Counted from the first letter of the stretch, positions 39,175 through 49,109 are shown. The stretch is DNA of 64,000 nt from Peribacillus faecalis (GCF_014712675.1 NZ_JACXSI010000002.1:40240-104239); one strand, 5' to 3'. A program made the numbers and translations. Notes: a model not told the origin generated them from the letters alone.

Positions 39175-39897
39175 GTGATTGAAGTTCTCATAGTTGATGA
39201 TGATCCGATGGTTTCGGAAATTAATAAAAGCTATTTAGAGCAAGTGGATGGGTATCATTTAAAGGGAACGGCCTCTTCCGTCAAAGAAGCAATCCGCTTT
39301 ATTGAAAAGAATACCGTAAAGCTTATTTTGCTGGATATTTTCATGCCCGAAACAGAAGGAATACAGCTGCTTATAAAAATTCGTGAAATGCAAAAGGATA
39401 TAGATGTCATACTTATAACAGCCGCTTCCGATATGAGAACGATTCACAAAGCCTTTCAATTTGGAGCAGTAGATTATATCATTAAACCTTTTCGCTTCGA
39501 CCGATTTGAAGAAGCGCTTATTAAATATAAAAAACAAACAAATCTTCTTCTAAATGACAGCAAGCTCAGTCAAGAGGAGCTTGACCATCTGTTGCTGAAA
39601 AAACAGGAAAAAGCGGTTCAGGAAATGCTGCCGAAAGGCTTATCTAAAAATACGTTACGAGAAATTTGGAACTATATTGAACAGAAGAAAGGATTGGATT
39701 TCACGACGGAAGAATTGGTGAATACAATAGGCATTTCAAGAATTTCTATTCGAAAATACTTGTCATTTTTAGAGAAAATAGACGTGATTTCATCATATTG
39801 CAGCTACGGAAATGTCGGTAGACCTTTAACAATGTTTCGCAGCAGGCAGGAATCTGCTAGAAATATCGAACCTTATATTGGTGATCAAAGAAAATAG
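39175..39897 (+). CDS. CitB/DcuR-family response regulator
   Basis: A 240-residue response regulator. The receiver domain has acidic residues VDDD at 8-10, phosphoacceptor Asp54 in LLDIFMPE and Lys in YIIKPFRF. The C-terminal domain carries a helix-turn-helix of the CitB type (TEELVNTIGISRISIRKYLSFLE, about 178-200). The start is GTG at 39175 after GAGGTGGATAAATT. It probably controls the convergent transporter and dehydrogenase genes, which is inferred from proximity. Confidence 0.9.
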   Translation: MIEVLIVDDDPMVSEINKSYLEQVDGYHLKGTASSVKEAIRFIEKNTVKLILLDIFMPETEGIQLLIKIREMQKDIDVILITAASDMRTIHKAFQFGAVDYIIKPFRFDRFEEALIKYKKQTNLLLNDSKLSQEELDHLLLKKQEKAVQEMLPKGLSKNTLREIWNYIEQKKGLDFTTEELVNTIGISRISIRKYLSFLEKIDVISSYCSYGNVGRPLTMFRSRQESARNIEPYIGDQRK

Positions 39898-39908
39898 TTT
39901 GCATAAGA

Positions 39909-39938
39909 AAAGAGATTGTCGACATGGACAATCTCTTT
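39909..39938. terminator. Bidirectional terminator between regulator and dehydrogenase
   Basis: AAAGAGATTGTC / GACAATCTCTTT perfect stem between convergent genes. Confidence 0.85.
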
Positions 39939-39954
39939 GTTAGTTTAATGCATA

Positions 39955-40977
39955 CTATGCATTAACAGATACTTTTGGAAGTTCAACTGCATTTGCTGTT
40001 TTGCCTGTAGTTAAAATTTCGTTAAAGTTTTCGAAGCTTGTTTCGATCATGTTTGATAATGCTTCATCTGTATTAGAACCGATGTGAGGCGTTACTAATA
40101 CACGTGGATACATATCAACTAATTGTTGAACTGTTGCATCCGGAAGTGCTTGCCATGGTTGGAAGCTCTTGAAGAATAAATCTTTTTCGTTTGCGAATAC
40201 GTCTGTTCCGAAAGCACCTAACGTATCATTTTGTAAAGCTTCTAAAATTGCTTCGTTGTCTTGTAATTCACCGCGTGCAGTGTTGATTAAAATTGCGTCG
40301 TTTTTCATTTTTGAAAGGAATTCCGCATTGATCATTTTGTCGTTTTGACCAGGGAAGTAAGGAACGTGAAGACTTACAATATCAGCCTCGGCTAACAGTT
40401 CGTCCATTTCCTTGAATTCTAGAACTTCTTTAGCAATGTCTGATTGGAATACATCATAACCGATTACTTTTGCGCCTAAGCCTTTAAACAATTTAGCTTC
40501 TGTAACACCGATGCGGCCAGTTCCGATAATCCCTACTGTGCAGTTACGGATTTCTTTGCTGAACATTCTTTCGTCAACAATGAAGTTTTTGTAAGCTGTT
40601 CTGTTTGTAGTATAAGCTGTGTTGCGAAGAAGCATCATAGCTAATGTTAAAGCAAGCTCAGCGATTGCGTTTGGTGAATAAGAAGGAACGCGAGCCACTT
40701 CCATGTTATATTTTGCAGCAGCTTCCAGGTCGATGTGGTTGAAGCCTACTGTTCTTGTAAATACATATTTAATGCCATATTCATTCATTTTTTCAAGATT
40801 GATTGCATCAGCTACACAGTTTCCGCGAAGTAATACTGCATCGTGGTAAGCTGCTGTATCAATATTTTCGTGTGTTAATAAGTCTTCGATTAAAGTCAGT
40901 TCGAAGTTATATTTATTTAAGTCGTTAAAAAATGAGATTTCATTAGGACGAACGCCGTAGCAAGCGATTTTTAACAT
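39955..40977 (-). CDS. D-2-hydroxyacid dehydrogenase (D-lactate dehydrogenase type)
   Basis: A 340-residue NAD-dependent D-isomer-specific 2-hydroxyacid dehydrogenase. VGIIGTGRIG near residue 150 binds NAD. The catalytic Arg is in NTARGELQD near 235, followed by the Glu in the FGTDVF/NEKDLFF region, and the His is in TPHIGSNTDEAL near 295. It resembles LdhA/HicDH enzymes that reduce pyruvate or branched 2-oxoacids; the exact substrate cannot be read from the sequence. GGGGGAAACACAC precedes the ATG at 40977. It lies downstream of the permease on the same strand, with a hairpin at 41059-41096 between them. Confidence 0.85.
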   Translation of the reverse strand: MLKIACYGVRPNEISFFNDLNKYNFELTLIEDLLTHENIDTAAYHDAVLLRGNCVADAINLEKMNEYGIKYVFTRTVGFNHIDLEAAAKYNMEVARVPSYSPNAIAELALTLAMMLLRNTAYTTNRTAYKNFIVDERMFSKEIRNCTVGIIGTGRIGVTEAKLFKGLGAKVIGYDVFQSDIAKEVLEFKEMDELLAEADIVSLHVPYFPGQNDKMINAEFLSKMKNDAILINTARGELQDNEAILEALQNDTLGAFGTDVFANEKDLFFKSFQPWQALPDATVQQLVDMYPRVLVTPHIGSNTDEALSNMIETSFENFNEILTTGKTANAVELPKVSVNA

Positions 40978-41058
40978 GTGTGTTTCCCCCAATAATATTA
41001 GCTTTTTAGTATTCGCGAAGGAGATAGAACTCCGAGCTGAATATATTTAAGAAATAAT

Positions 41059-41096
41059 AAGCATGCACCACTCTCTTATGAAAGAGAGCAGTGTAC
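41059..41096 (-). other. Intercistronic hairpin between permease and dehydrogenase
   Basis: CACTCTCTT / AAAGAGAGCAGTG stem without an obvious T tract on the minus strand. It may be a partial terminator or a processing site. Confidence 0.55.
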
Positions 41097-41109
41097 GCTT
41101 AAAAATGTT

Positions 41110-42165
41110 TTAGAATAAACCTGTGTTATTGATAACTTCTAAGATAACGATCCAAATCGGCATCATAATAACAGCAGTAATTGTAGACAATAAAGATGCG
41201 TTAGATGCTAAAACAGCGTCTTTATCAAAGCTGATTGCATAAGCAGCTGCAACAGTAGCAGTTGGCGTAGCCATCATGATTACGATTGTTGCAAGAGCTT
41301 CAAAGCTAACTGGTAAAATATTTGTAGCTGTTAAAATAGCTAGTAAAGCAATGTTGATTGTTGGTACAAGGGCGATTTTCATTGCGCTGTAGTACCAAGA
41401 AGTTTTGTCTGATGCAGCTGCTTTAAAGCTAATTCCTCCAAGAGTTGCACCGATTGATAACCAAGCAAGTGGTGATGCAAGATTAGACAGGTATGTCATT
41501 GGTTTGAAAAGCCAAGTAGCTGTTTGGTCAATACGTAAGAATGCATATTGTGCAACTGTGCCGTCAGCAGCAGTAACTGATACTTGTGGTAAGTATCCTT
41601 GGAATAACCAAACGAAAAGACCTGCAAAAGTTGCGATAACGATTGGATTCAAGAACATAGTTTTAATGTTTTTAAGCTCCATTTTCAAACCGCTCATTTT
41701 GATATAACCGTAAGAGTATAAGAACACGCGGTATCCGATGTTAAAGATCGAACTGAACATTACGCCGACTGGTCCGTAAATAGCACTTACAATCGGAATA
41801 CCGAAGAATGTAGTTGAACCGAAAATTGTTAAGACACGCAATGTATCTTGTTTGTCGCCTTGGTAACGTAAAAATAGCGGCTTAGAAACGAAAATCAAGA
41901 TGATATAAATCGCAATCCCCCAGATTAAAACGTTCATTCCTTGTGTTAATGTTTCTGAATCGATATCTTGCATGAAAGCTTTGAAAGCTAATGCAGGTAA
42001 AGCAACAGTCAAAACAACGTTAGATAAAAGCTTGCCTACTTCTGCAGAGAAGATGCCTTTTTTACGGCAGAAGAATCCAAGCAGAATGATGAAAACTGTG
42101 GATGAAATTGCACCCATAATCTCCATATCTGTAACAGTAGTTTTGATAATTTCTAAAAGATTCAT
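41110..42165 (-). CDS. AEC (auxin efflux carrier) family permease
   Basis: A 351-residue membrane protein with about ten TM segments in the AEC/BART pattern and a central hydrophilic loop (YLPQVSVTAADGTVAQYAF). Bacterial members include malate and lactate permeases such as MleP. Pairing with a 2-hydroxyacid dehydrogenase and a dicarboxylate-type two-component system suggests hydroxyacid or dicarboxylate transport. AGGAGGAC lies 3 bases before the ATG at 42165. A Rex-like box overlaps the leader just upstream of the ribosome site. Confidence 0.85.
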   Translation of the reverse strand: MNLLEIIKTTVTDMEIMGAISSTVFIILLGFFCRKKGIFSAEVGKLLSNVVLTVALPALAFKAFMQDIDSETLTQGMNVLIWGIAIYIILIFVSKPLFLRYQGDKQDTLRVLTIFGSTTFFGIPIVSAIYGPVGVMFSSIFNIGYRVFLYSYGYIKMSGLKMELKNIKTMFLNPIVIATFAGLFVWLFQGYLPQVSVTAADGTVAQYAFLRIDQTATWLFKPMTYLSNLASPLAWLSIGATLGGISFKAAASDKTSWYYSAMKIALVPTINIALLAILTATNILPVSFEALATIVIMMATPTATVAAAYAISFDKDAVLASNASLLSTITAVIMMPIWIVILEVINNTGLF

Positions 42166-42179
42166 AATGTCCTCCTATA

Positions 42180-42197
42180 TTGTGAAATTATTCACAT
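42180..42197. promoter_or_regulatory. Rex-like redox operator
   Basis: TTGTGAAATTATTCACAT fits the Rex consensus TTGTGAA-N4-TTCACAA at 13 of 14 defined positions. It lies directly upstream of the permease ribosome site. It would make the permease-dehydrogenase operon respond to the NADH/NAD ratio. It also fits the shorter Fnr/Crp pattern TGTGA-N6-TCACA. Confidence 0.7.
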
Positions 42198-42256
42198 ACC
42201 GAAATGTATTGAATTTATTAGTTCGTTGAAACTACGTGTCTTATATTAAAATAAGT

Positions 42257-42274
42257 TTGTGAATTAGTGAACAA
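42257..42274. promoter_or_regulatory. Second, weaker Rex-like box
   Basis: TTGTGAATTAGTGAACAA keeps 12 of 14 defined Rex positions, 77 bp upstream of the first box, close to where the promoter should be. Confidence 0.4.
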
Positions 42275-42461
42275 TATGTAATTAAGTTATAGTTTTGTAA
42301 TTAAAGTAACCGTAATATCCGACTGTTTTGGGGCAGTTTCATAAAAAGGTTGAATTTTGTGTCTACTTGTTATTATCATTAAGTAGTAAAGGTACATATT
42401 GTTCTGAGCTTCACGGCAACAGAAGTCAGAATAAATTTTAAATAAGGGAGATTGTGAACAA

Positions 42462-43106
42462 ATGAAATTTTTCATCGACACTGCCAATTTTAATGAAATA
42501 AAAGAAGCCCACGCTTTGGGGATTTTGGCGGGGGTAACGACTAATCCGTCCTTAGTGGCAAAAGAAAATGTTTCATTTCATGATCGCATTAAAGAAATTA
42601 CAGAGCTTGTTGACGGCTCAGTAAGTGCTGAAGTCATTGCGACGGATTTCGAGGGGATGGTAGCAGAAGGAAGAGAATTGGCATCCATCAGTCCGAATGT
42701 GACGGTAAAGGTTCCGATGACTCCTGACGGTTTAAAAGCTGTTTCTGTTTTTGCAAAAGAAGGTATTAAAACGAATGTTACGCTCATTTTCAGTGCTAAT
42801 CAGGCTCTTCTTGCTGCAAGAGCGGGTGCTTCTTACGTATCTCCATTCCTTGGGCGTTTGGATGATATTGGACATAACGGAGTTGCATTAATTGCAGATA
42901 TTGCTGAGATTTTCTCAATACATAATATCAGCACTGAAATCATCGCCGCTTCCATCCGTAACCCGATTCATATTACTGAAGCTGCTTTAAATGGGGCAGA
43001 TATTGCGACAGTTCCTTACAAAGTGCTTATGTCACTGTTCAACCACCCATTAACAGATAAAGGTATTGCGACTTTTTTAGCTGATTGGGAAGGGAAAAAT
43101 AAATAA
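42462..43106 (+). CDS. tal: Transaldolase / fructose-6-phosphate aldolase-like (YwjH)
   Basis: A 214-residue small (subfamily 3/4) transaldolase-type TIM barrel. [14 protein letters not shown] at the start, [12 protein letters not shown] near residue 24 and the Schiff-base Lys in VTVKVPMT (residue 86) are intact. It likely moves dihydroxyacetone units in the non-oxidative pentose phosphate pathway. GGGAG precedes the ATG by about 9 bases. It is separated from fbaA by the accessory cassette, whereas fbaA-ywjH are adjacent in B. subtilis. Confidence 0.94.
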   Translation: MKFFIDTANFNEIKEAHALGILAGVTTNPSLVAKENVSFHDRIKEITELVDGSVSAEVIATDFEGMVAEGRELASISPNVTVKVPMTPDGLKAVSVFAKEGIKTNVTLIFSANQALLAARAGASYVSPFLGRLDDIGHNGVALIADIAEIFSIHNISTEIIAASIRNPIHITEAALNGADIATVPYKVLMSLFNHPLTDKGIATFLADWEGKNK

Positions 43107-43121
43107 GATTAACCGCTAAAA

Positions 43122-43185
43122 TTTTACAAAGACGAGGCCCGCTTCAGTTGTGAAAAGATCACGAATGAGGCGTGCTATTTTTTTT
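43122..43185 (+). terminator. Probable terminator of tal
   Basis: GACGAGGCCCGCTTCA... pairs imperfectly with TGAGGCGTGC, followed by TATTTTTTTT. Confidence 0.6.
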
Positions 43186-43203
43186 GAAAAGGATAACTTG
43201 AAA

Positions 43204-43225
43204 CAGACCGGTGACGGTTTTTCTT
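43204..43225 (+). repeat. Dyad repeat upstream of murA2
   Basis: AGACCGGTGACGGTTTTTCTT, an isolated copy of the dyad with a reduced A tract. Confidence 0.75.
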
Positions 43226-43402
43226 GTATATCATTACATGATTTTTTGTTTTTTGTGTAAACTAATAAATATATACTAGAGTAAATTCTATCTAAAATTT
43301 ATGGTAAAATATAGTAATTACTCTTTGTTTATGGTTAATATAATAGGGACGTTTTAATCGGTTAAACAGAAAATGAAAGTGCTGTGACGAAGGGAGTATT
43401 AT

Positions 43403-44689
43403 ATGGATAAACTTAAGATAGCAGGCGGATATCCTTTGCAGGGAACAATCAGAGTAAGTGGGGCTAAAAATAGTGCGGTTGCACTCATACCGGCCACTAT
43501 ACTTGCTGACTCTCCTGTAACAATTGAAGGCTTGCCGGATATATCTGATGTCAGTATTTTAAAGGACTTATTGGAGGAAATTGGCGGAAAAGTCAGTTTT
43601 GGTGGCGAAGAAATGATTGTTGACCCAAGTTCTATGATTTCTATGCCGCTTCCGAATGGGAACGTGAAGAAATTGCGCGCATCCTACTACCTAATGGGAG
43701 CGATGCTGGGTCGTTTCAAAAAAGCGGTAATCGGTTTGCCGGGCGGCTGTTATTTAGGACCGCGGCCGATTGACCAACATATAAAAGGCTTTGAGGCATT
43801 GGGGGCCCGAGTGACAAATGAACAAGGAGCCATCTATTTAAGAGCAGATGAGTTGCGCGGAGCAAGAATATATTTGGATGTTGTGAGTGTGGGTGCAACA
43901 ATTAATATTATGCTGGCAGCAGTAAGAGCTAAAGGACGGACAATCATTGAAAATGCTGCCAAAGAACCCGAAATTATCGACGTGGCCACATTATTGACGA
44001 ATATGGGTGCGAAAATAAAAGGGGCAGGGACGGATGTCATCCGGATTGAAGGAGTCGATTATTTGAGCGGCTGCCGCCATACGATTATCCCGGACCGGAT
44101 AGAGGCGGGAACATTCATGATTATGGCAGCTGCGGTAGGGGACGGTATTCTGATTGACAACGTCATACCTCAACATCTTGAATCGTTAATAGCTAAGCTT
44201 CGTGAAATGGGCGTCAATATTGAAACAAGAGATGATCAAGTATATATTCCCCGCAGTGATTACTTGAAAGCTGTTGATGTAAAAACCCTTGTATATCCGG
44301 GTTTTGCTACTGACTTACAACAACCATTTACATCTTTATTAACGAAAGTTACAGGTGCGAGTGTTGTCACAGATACTATTTATAGTGCACGATTCAAACA
44401 TATTGATGAATTACGCCGTATGAATGCCAGTATTAAAGTGGAAGGGCGTTCGGCTATTGTCAATGGACCTGTGCGACTGCAGGGAGCAAAAGTGAAAGCC
44501 AGTGATTTGCGAGCGGGTGCAGCATTAATTGTTGCAGGCTTAATGGCAGAAGGTGTGACAGAAATCACAGGTGTTGAACATATAGATCGCGGATATAGCC
44601 AAATTGTGGACAAACTGAGTGATTTAGGTGCAACTATTTGGCGTGAAGAGATGTCAGAAGAAGAAGTTCGGCAACTGAAAAACACATAA
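43403..44689 (+). CDS. murA2: UDP-N-acetylglucosamine 1-carboxyvinyltransferase (second paralogue)
   Basis: A 428-residue MurA-type enol-pyruvyl transferase, the first committed step of peptidoglycan precursor synthesis and the fosfomycin target. Cys116 in [12 protein letters not shown] is the PEP-binding residue, and Lys22-Asn23 lie in SGAKNSA. Location between tal and glpX corresponds to B. subtilis murAB (murZ), the secondary copy; the primary murA would lie elsewhere. GAAGGGAGTATTAT precedes the ATG. Confidence 0.95.
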   Translation: MDKLKIAGGYPLQGTIRVSGAKNSAVALIPATILADSPVTIEGLPDISDVSILKDLLEEIGGKVSFGGEEMIVDPSSMISMPLPNGNVKKLRASYYLMGAMLGRFKKAVIGLPGGCYLGPRPIDQHIKGFEALGARVTNEQGAIYLRADELRGARIYLDVVSVGATINIMLAAVRAKGRTIIENAAKEPEIIDVATLLTNMGAKIKGAGTDVIRIEGVDYLSGCRHTIIPDRIEAGTFMIMAAAVGDGILIDNVIPQHLESLIAKLREMGVNIETRDDQVYIPRSDYLKAVDVKTLVYPGFATDLQQPFTSLLTKVTGASVVTDTIYSARFKHIDELRRMNASIKVEGRSAIVNGPVRLQGAKVKASDLRAGAALIVAGLMAEGVTEITGVEHIDRGYSQIVDKLSDLGATIWREEMSEEEVRQLKNT

Positions 44690-44778
44690 TAAGTGTTTAT
44701 ATAAGTCATTCTACATCAATTGTGTTATAATAAATAAACAAATATGTCATACTTAATGACTTGTTGGAGGGGACACAA

Positions 44779-45741
44779 TTGGAGAGAAGCTTATCAATGG
44801 AACTTGTGCGCGTGACAGAAGCTGCTGCTTTGGCATCAGCTCGCTGGATGGGCAGAGGGAAGAAAGATGAAGCAGATGATGCGGCAACAACGGCAATGCG
44901 TAATGTTTTTGATACTGTGCCGATGAAAGGAACTGTTGTAATCGGCGAGGGAGAAATGGACGAGGCTCCGATGCTATATATCGGAGAAAAGCTTGGAACA
45001 GGCTATGGCCAGCGGGTAGACGTAGCAGTCGATCCATTGGAAGGAACTAATATTGTTGCTTCAGGAGGCTGGAATGCACTGGCTGTTATTGCTGTTGCAG
45101 ACCATGGAAATCTTCTTCACGCACCAGATATGTATATGGATAAAATTGCAGTCGGTCCGGAGGCAGTCGGAAAAGTCGACATTAATGCGCCTCTGATCGA
45201 TAATGTTAGAGCTGTTGCAAAAGCAAAAAATAAAGATATTGAAGACGTAGTAGCAACGATTCTGAATCGTCCTCGCCATGAGCATATTATTCACCAACTA
45301 CGTGATATGGGTGTTCGAATCAAGCTGATTAATGATGGTGATGTAGCCGGAGCAATAAATACAGCCTTTGATTCGACTGGGGTGGATATTTTATTCGGAT
45401 CAGGCGGCGCACCAGAGGGTGTACTGGCTGCCGTTGCTCTGAAGTGCCTGGGCGGAGAAATCCAAGGGAAACTCATCCCGCAAGAAGAATCAGAATTGCA
45501 ACGTTGTATCAAAATGGGAATAGATGTTAATAAGATTCTTCTTATGGAAGACCTTGTGAAAGGCGACGATGCTATTTTCGCAGCGACTGGTGTAACGGAC
45601 GGTGAGCTATTGCGAGGCGTTCAGTTCAAAGGAAGCTACGGTGAAACGCATTCTATTGTTATGCGTGCGAAATCAGGAACAGTTCGTTTTGTCGACGGGC
45701 GCCACAGTCTTAAGAAAAAACCTGACCTTGTTATGAGATAA
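44779..45741 (+). CDS. glpX: Class II fructose-1,6-bisphosphatase
   Basis: A 320-residue GlpX, a metal-dependent FBPase of gluconeogenesis. Motifs: [13 protein letters not shown] near residue 55, VDPLEGTN near 84 and [16 protein letters not shown] near 184. The start is TTG at 44779 ([11 protein letters not shown]), with TTGGAGGGG 6 bases upstream, matching the B. subtilis protein. A repeat-family dyad begins 2 bp after the stop and a regular terminator follows. Confidence 0.95.
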   Translation: MERSLSMELVRVTEAAALASARWMGRGKKDEADDAATTAMRNVFDTVPMKGTVVIGEGEMDEAPMLYIGEKLGTGYGQRVDVAVDPLEGTNIVASGGWNALAVIAVADHGNLLHAPDMYMDKIAVGPEAVGKVDINAPLIDNVRAVAKAKNKDIEDVVATILNRPRHEHIIHQLRDMGVRIKLINDGDVAGAINTAFDSTGVDILFGSGGAPEGVLAAVALKCLGGEIQGKLIPQEESELQRCIKMGIDVNKILLMEDLVKGDDAIFAATGVTDGELLRGVQFKGSYGETHSIVMRAKSGTVRFVDGRHSLKKKPDLVMR

Positions 45742-45742
45742 A

Positions 45743-45770
45743 TAGAAAAACCGTCACCGGTCCTTTTTTT
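45743..45770 (+). repeat. Dyad repeat after glpX stop
   Basis: AGAAAAACCGTCACCGGTCCTTTTTTTC in terminator orientation, 2 bp from the stop codon. Confidence 0.85.
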
Positions 45771-45800
45771 CATTTCTAGATTCCGACCTATAATCATATC

Positions 45801-45844
45801 AGGCTGCCTCGGAAGAACTCTTTCGCTTTTGAGGCGGCTTTTTG
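45801..45844 (+). terminator. Terminator after glpX
   Basis: GCTGCCTC / GAGGCGGC stem followed by TTTTTGC. Confidence 0.7.
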
Positions 45845-46397
45845 CTACATTTTGAAAAATAATATTCCGTTATGTTTACATCCTCGAAATCATGGGTATT
45901 AAATCTTTTAATGCAGCAATAGCTATATTTGTCGGTTGGAGTGGATGGTGGCGACTCGACTCCTGCAGAAAGCGACTGCGCACACTAATCTTTTCACTTT
46001 TAAATTTGTGTGCTTCCCTTCTGTCTTCGAGAGTTCTTAATATTTAGTAATTAATTACCTATTTTCAAATATATATTTATTTTTTGAATATTTTTCTGTA
46101 AAATAGACAAAGTTGTAGATGAAACAATATCGGAGCCGGCGGAACTTCCAATACATCATACTATGTTTATGTTGAACATTTCTTAGTATAGAAGTAAAAT
46201 AAAGATATTATTCAAATATATAAGAACATTAATTCTGCAAATTACTCCTGATCTTCTATTTTAGCGATTTCCTTCAACTTTTTCTTCATAAAGCTAATCA
46301 GAAACCCTAATTTCTTACATGAATGATAGCTTAAAACTTGATGAAACTCGCTTATAATTATAATTATTTCCTTATTACTATAAAGTGTGGTGTACAT
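45845..46397. other. Long rho leader/spacer
   Basis: An AT-rich interval of about 550 bp upstream of rho. At 45937-45994 is GTTGGAGTGGATGGTGGCGACTCGACTCCTGCAG..., which resembles the start of a GC-rich intergenic repeat I recall from other Bacillaceae, truncated here. A good TATAAT at 46353-46358 with a poor -35 is a possible rho promoter. No supported gene. rho leaders in Bacillus are known sites of Rho autoregulation, which might explain the length. Confidence 0.45.
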
Positions 46398-47684
46398 ATG
46401 AACTTAACTATTTCTCATTTAGAGGACATGAAGTTAAAAGAGCTGTATGAGTTAGCAAAAGAATATCGCATTTCCTATTACAGTAAATTAACTAAAAAAG
46501 AATTGATTTTTGCTATATTGAAAGCGCAAGCAGAGCAAGACGGATTGCTTTTTATGGAAGGTGTGCTTGAAATTATTCCTTCTGAAGGATTCGGTTTCCT
46601 TCGTCCAATCAACTATTCCCCGAGTTCAGAGGATATTTACATCTCTGCATCGCAAATTCGACGCTTTGATTTACGAAACGGCGATAAAGTTTCAGGGAAA
46701 GTAAGGCCGCCAAAAGAAAATGAGCGCTACTACGGATTACTTCATGTGGAAGCAGTGAACGGCGATGATCCGGAAACAGCAAAAGAGAGAGTTCACTTCC
46801 CTGGATTAACACCTCTTTACCCAAACCGTCAAATTAAATTGGAAACAACACAACGCAATTTGTCAACGCGTATTATGGATATTTTAGCGCCTGTTGGTTT
46901 TGGACAGCGGGGATTAATTGTCGCTCCTCCAAAAGCGGGTAAAACAATGCTGATAAAAGAAGTAGCAAATGCCATCACGACAAATCACCCGGAAGCGGAA
47001 CTGATTGTTTTGCTTATTGATGAGCGCCCCGAAGAGGTAACGGACATTGAACGTTCAGTAGCGGGAGATGTTGTCAGCTCAACGTTTGATGAACTGCCTG
47101 AAAATCATATAAAAGTTGCTGAGCTTGTTTTAGAACGAGCGATGCGTCTGGTTGAACATAAGCGTGATGTTATAATTTTGATGGATAGCATTACACGTTT
47201 GGCGCGCGCTTATAACTTGTACATTCCGCCTAGCGGAAGAACTTTGTCAGGCGGTATCGACCCGGCTGCTTTCCACCGTCCGAAACGATTTTTCGGTGCG
47301 GCCAGAAATATCGAAGAAGGCGGAAGCTTGACAATTTTGGCTACTGCATTAATTGATACTGGTTCGCGAATGGATGATGTTATTTACGAAGAATTTAAAG
47401 GTACAGGGAACATGGAGCTTCATCTCGACCGTTCATTGGCAGAAAGACGAATTTTCCCTGCAATCGATATCCGTCGTTCCGGTACACGAAAAGAAGAATT
47501 GCTGATTCAAAAAGATCACTTGGATAAAGTTTGGGCGATTCGTAAAACAATGACAGATACGCCAGATTTTGCAGAGAAATTCTTGCGTAAATTGCGACAA
47601 ACTAAGAGCAACGAGGACTTTTTCAATGCCCTTGATACAGAAATGAAAGGTGCAATGAACCGCCGAACTCGGACTGAAAATTAA
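46398..47684 (+). CDS. rho: Transcription termination factor Rho
   Basis: A 428-residue Rho, an RNA-dependent hexameric helicase. The N-terminal Rho-N domain ([18 protein letters not shown]) is followed by the cold-shock-like RNA-binding domain ([15 protein letters not shown]) and the ATPase with Walker [13 protein letters not shown] near residue 180, Walker [17 protein letters not shown] near 262 and the R-loop/Q-loop ([20 protein letters not shown]). There is no insertion in the N-terminal domain. The ATG at 46398 matches B. subtilis; an in-frame extension to 46338 is not used. The ribosome site (GTGGTG) is weak, which could suit autoregulation. Confidence 0.96.
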   Translation: MNLTISHLEDMKLKELYELAKEYRISYYSKLTKKELIFAILKAQAEQDGLLFMEGVLEIIPSEGFGFLRPINYSPSSEDIYISASQIRRFDLRNGDKVSGKVRPPKENERYYGLLHVEAVNGDDPETAKERVHFPGLTPLYPNRQIKLETTQRNLSTRIMDILAPVGFGQRGLIVAPPKAGKTMLIKEVANAITTNHPEAELIVLLIDERPEEVTDIERSVAGDVVSSTFDELPENHIKVAELVLERAMRLVEHKRDVIILMDSITRLARAYNLYIPPSGRTLSGGIDPAAFHRPKRFFGAARNIEEGGSLTILATALIDTGSRMDDVIYEEFKGTGNMELHLDRSLAERRIFPAIDIRRSGTRKEELLIQKDHLDKVWAIRKTMTDTPDFAEKFLRKLRQTKSNEDFFNALDTEMKGAMNRRTRTEN

Positions 47685-47770
47685 GGTTACGGTAAATAAT
47701 AGCCGGCATAAAGTATGAGTTGCAAATCAGTGTTTAGCTTGCTATAATAAAAAGCATGTTTGATTAAAAG

Positions 47771-47788
47771 ATGGGTGAGTTTTCACCC
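47771..47788 (+). other. rpmE: Hairpin in rpmE leader
   Basis: GGGTGA-GTTT-TCACCC stem-loop about 55 bp before rpmE. It could belong to a ribosomal protein leader; function not shown. Confidence 0.35.
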
Positions 47789-47843
47789 TTCGATATATAA
47801 CTCTGTTTCAGGCAATGATTCAGGGCGGAAGGAGATGAAAAAA

Positions 47844-48044
47844 ATGAAAGCAGGAATTCATCCTAATTACAAAACAATCACTGTAAAATGTGCATGTGGT
47901 AATGAGTTTGAAACTGGTTCAGTTAAAGACGAGTTGAAAGTTGAGACTTGCTCTGAATGCCATCCATTCTATACTGGACGTCAGAAATTTGCTGAAGCTG
48001 GTGGACGTGTTGATCGCTTCAACAAAAAATACGGTCTTAAATAA
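47844..48044 (+). CDS. rpmE: 50S ribosomal protein L31 (zinc form)
   Basis: A 66-residue L31. CACG (Cys16, Cys18) and CSECH (Cys36, Cys39) make the zinc site, so this is the Zur-independent RpmE rather than the YtiA-type paralogue. AAGGAG lies 9 bases before the ATG at 47844 ([10 protein letters not shown]). Two earlier in-frame starts lack spacing. It follows rho, as in B. subtilis. Confidence 0.97.
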   Translation: MKAGIHPNYKTITVKCACGNEFETGSVKDELKVETCSECHPFYTGRQKFAEAGGRVDRFNKKYGLK

Positions 48045-48070
48045 TTACTATAGTTCCAAAACGCTTAAAG

Positions 48071-48100
48071 ACAGGCAACAATCCTTGCCTGTTTTTTTTC
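48071..48100 (+). terminator. Terminator of rpmE
   Basis: ACAGGCAA / TTGCCTGT stem with an 8-base T tract. Confidence 0.9.
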
Positions 48101-48418
48101 TCGTTTTATGGGCAAAATAAATGAAAAGTATGCGAAAATACAAGATGAACAGGCAAGTACAACTGCGCTTTTTATTCCATTAAAAAGCGGGTTTTCTTTA
48201 TATATAATTTGAAGTAAATCTATGGTTGCCGGGGGTTTTCTCCATCCTCCATCAAACATCAGATGAACAAAAGGCTGCTCTCAGGCATTGGTTTCTTGTT
48301 TGTTTTATGTAGAAAGTGGAAGCTGTGTCTGTTAAATGATAAATGAATGATCCAATACTCATCCATGAAAAGCTTAGCGTGTATGTGGGTGTGATTGCAT
48401 AGCGAGGGAGAGATGAAC
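48101..48418. other. Gene-free spacer before tdk
   Basis: About 318 bp with no ORF longer than about 20 codons that has a ribosome site. I see no clear promoter or riboswitch. In B. subtilis ywkA and ywkB lie here; they are absent. Confidence 0.5.
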
Positions 48419-49042
48419 ATGTATGAAAAGAAGCAGGCTGGTTGGATGGAATTGATATGCGGCAGCATGTTTTCCGGAAAATCGGAAGAGCTTATTAGAA
48501 GAGTGCGCAGAACACAATTTGCCCGTCAAAAAACGGTTGTATTCAAACCTGCTATTGATAACAGATATGCGGAAGAGGCGGTCGTTTCTCACAATGGCGC
48601 ATCTGTTTGGGCAAAACCTATTCGTAAATCTGTCGACATCTTTAAGCATTTAGATGAAGAAGATTGGGATGTTATTGCTATTGATGAGGTTCAGTTTTTT
48701 GATGATGAAATTGTGGAAGTGGCGAAGCATTTGGCAGATAACGGTTATCGAGTTATTTTGGCGGGTCTTGACCAAGACTTTCGCGGAGAACCATTTGGTC
48801 CGGTTCCAAGGCTGATGGCATTGGCTGAAACTGTGACAAAACTGCAGGCAGTATGTGCTGTATGTGGCGGGCCGGCAAGCCGAACACAACGCTTGATCAA
48901 TAACAAACCTGCTAATTATCATGATCCTGTCATCCTCGTTGGTGCATCAGAAGCATATGAAGCAAGGTGCCGTCATCACCATGAGGTCCCTGGAAGCGAG
49001 CGAAAGTATGGCTATTCAGATACGGCGGTAAAAGCTGATTAA
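48419..49042 (+). CDS. tdk: Thymidine kinase
   Basis: A 207-residue type II thymidine kinase for deoxynucleoside salvage. The P-loop is [14 protein letters not shown] near residue 15 and the Walker B-like segment is [10 protein letters not shown] near 86. The lid has zinc Cys pairs CAVCGG near 146 and CRHHH near 185. AGGGAGAG lies 6-8 bases before the ATG at 48419. Another in-frame ATG 6 bases upstream is too close to the site. Confidence 0.95.
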   Translation: MYEKKQAGWMELICGSMFSGKSEELIRRVRRTQFARQKTVVFKPAIDNRYAEEAVVSHNGASVWAKPIRKSVDIFKHLDEEDWDVIAIDEVQFFDDEIVEVAKHLADNGYRVILAGLDQDFRGEPFGPVPRLMALAETVTKLQAVCAVCGGPASRTQRLINNKPANYHDPVILVGASEAYEARCRHHHEVPGSERKYGYSDTAVKAD

Positions 49043-49056
49043 TCGGATTTTGATAA

Positions 49057-49093
49057 GAAAAAAGTTTTGCTGGTATGAGCAAAACTTTTTTTA
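49057..49093 (+). terminator. Terminator of tdk
   Basis: AAAAAAGTTTTGCT / AGCAAAACTTTTTTT stem. Confidence 0.92.
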
Positions 49094-49109
49094 TTATTAA
49101 AATCACCGA

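Noticed and set aside
42180-42197. Fnr/Crp box reading of the palindrome before the permease
   Set aside because: TGTGA-N6-TCACA also fits, but the wider match to the 18-bp Rex consensus and the NADH-linked enzyme favour Rex; Fnr kept only as an alternative.
46230-46330. A short minus-strand frame ending ...MKKKLKEIAKIEDQE upstream of rho
   Set aside because: About 30 codons, no ribosome site at a good distance and no recognised family; may be a gene remnant but unsupported.
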